A DNA stretch of 64,000 nucleotides from Asticcacaulis excentricus (lineage in GTDB: Bacteria > Pseudomonadota > Alphaproteobacteria > Caulobacterales > Caulobacteraceae): the NCBI RefSeq assembly GCF_003966695.1, contig NZ_AP018827.1:558001-622000 (forward strand), written 5' to 3'. This document shows, one piece after another, positions 63,880 through 64,000 of the stretch. The notes below the pieces were generated by a model, which was given only the letters and a program-made list of their open reading frames with translations, searched no databases and was not told the DNA's origin. A program made the translations under genes and the position numbers. Within the stretch, counting starts at the first letter, position 1, and each line of letters begins with the position of its first letter.

Positions 63880-64000
63880 TCTGTTTTTGTTGGTGAGTTG
63901 GCGATTGCCGAGATGACGGTCAAGCGCCACCGCGCCAGCCTGATGCGCAAGAGGGGGGGCGTACCGTGTCTGAACTGATCCGGTATTACGATCTGATCCA
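63880..64000 (+). pseudogene. LuxR/FixJ-type HTH remnant, frameshifted
   Basis: Translation gives GELAIAEMTVKRHRASLMRKRGG, then in the +1 frame RTVSELIRYYDLI, together matching the C-terminal helix-turn-helix of FixJ-type response regulators (helix ending in MTVKxHR..LMRK and the SxxELIR tail). The frame changes at a run of seven G (63953-63959), and a TGA lies just upstream of the first part. No receiver domain or start precedes it. It is a decayed fragment, or a gene broken by sequencing error at the homopolymer; the right edge cuts it. Confidence 0.6.

Overview
The window is about 64 kb of a high-GC alphaproteobacterial chromosome. The family Caulobacteraceae is the best fit. The divergent flgI-flgJ/cheL-flbY and fliX-dksA arrangement, the yajC-secDF / squalene-synthase-like / trmFO neighbourhood, clpS-clpA, the single-Cys DksA and the many TonB-dependent receptors and secreted glycosidases all resemble Caulobacter/Asticcacaulis. 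A glycan-degrading relative such as Asticcacaulis is my guess; the species cannot be fixed from the sequence alone.

Region by region. (1) 1-12.3 kb is a glycan-degradation locus: GH35 beta-galactosidase (5' end outside the window), GH125 and GH92 alpha-mannosidases, an unassigned barrel protein translationally coupled to the GH92 gene, GH29 alpha-fucosidase, a HutC-type GntR regulator and a GH84 beta-N-acetylglucosaminidase. These activities together match stepwise trimming of N-glycans. (2) 12.3-18.0 kb holds a FpvA/FhuA-like TonB receptor divergent from an ABC exporter with two DUF3526-type permeases. (3) 18.2-32.0 kb is mostly housekeeping: a LysM/degenerate-LytM lipoprotein, yajC, a fused secDF, a squalene/phytoene-synthase-like gene, a DUF1353 lipoprotein, trmFO, two polytopic membrane proteins, an alpha-carbonic anhydrase lipoprotein and uvrA. 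(4) 32-38.4 kb has an orphan TadE/G-like protein, the flagellar genes flbY, flgJ/cheL, flgI and fliX, then dksA, a LOG-family gene and a lipoprotein. (5) 38.6-46 kb has clpS (followed by a second copy of its 3' end that differs only synonymously), clpA, an IS5-like element inserted between clpA and the terminator it shares with sppA, then sppA and trhO. (6) 46-47.4 kb has a hydrolase/MEKHLA gene pair and tRNA-Gln.

(7) 47.7-53.4 kb is a probable Zur (zinc-starvation) regulon. A Zur-type operator at 51343-51355 lies between two divergent units: a COG0523/ZigA GTPase, an ABC ATPase, a FtsX-like permease with a His-rich loop and a DUF3299 protein to the left; MerC and a PhoD-type phosphatase to the right. 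(8) 53.3-57.7 kb is a probable Fur-controlled iron cluster: EF-hand protein, DUF4198 protein, Fur-like boxes, TonB receptor and TonB. (9) 58.0-63.6 kb couples a BigR-like ArsR regulator, an RND pump with its adaptor and a rhodanese to a divergent DUF2892/AhpD-like pair, around an AT-rich palindromic operator. (10) The last 370 bp carry an inverted-repeat element and a frameshifted LuxR/FixJ-type helix-turn-helix remnant.

The most unusual items are the synonymous-only clpS tail duplication, the unassigned barrel protein in the N-glycan locus, the composition of the Zur unit and the persulfide-sensor/RND-pump unit.
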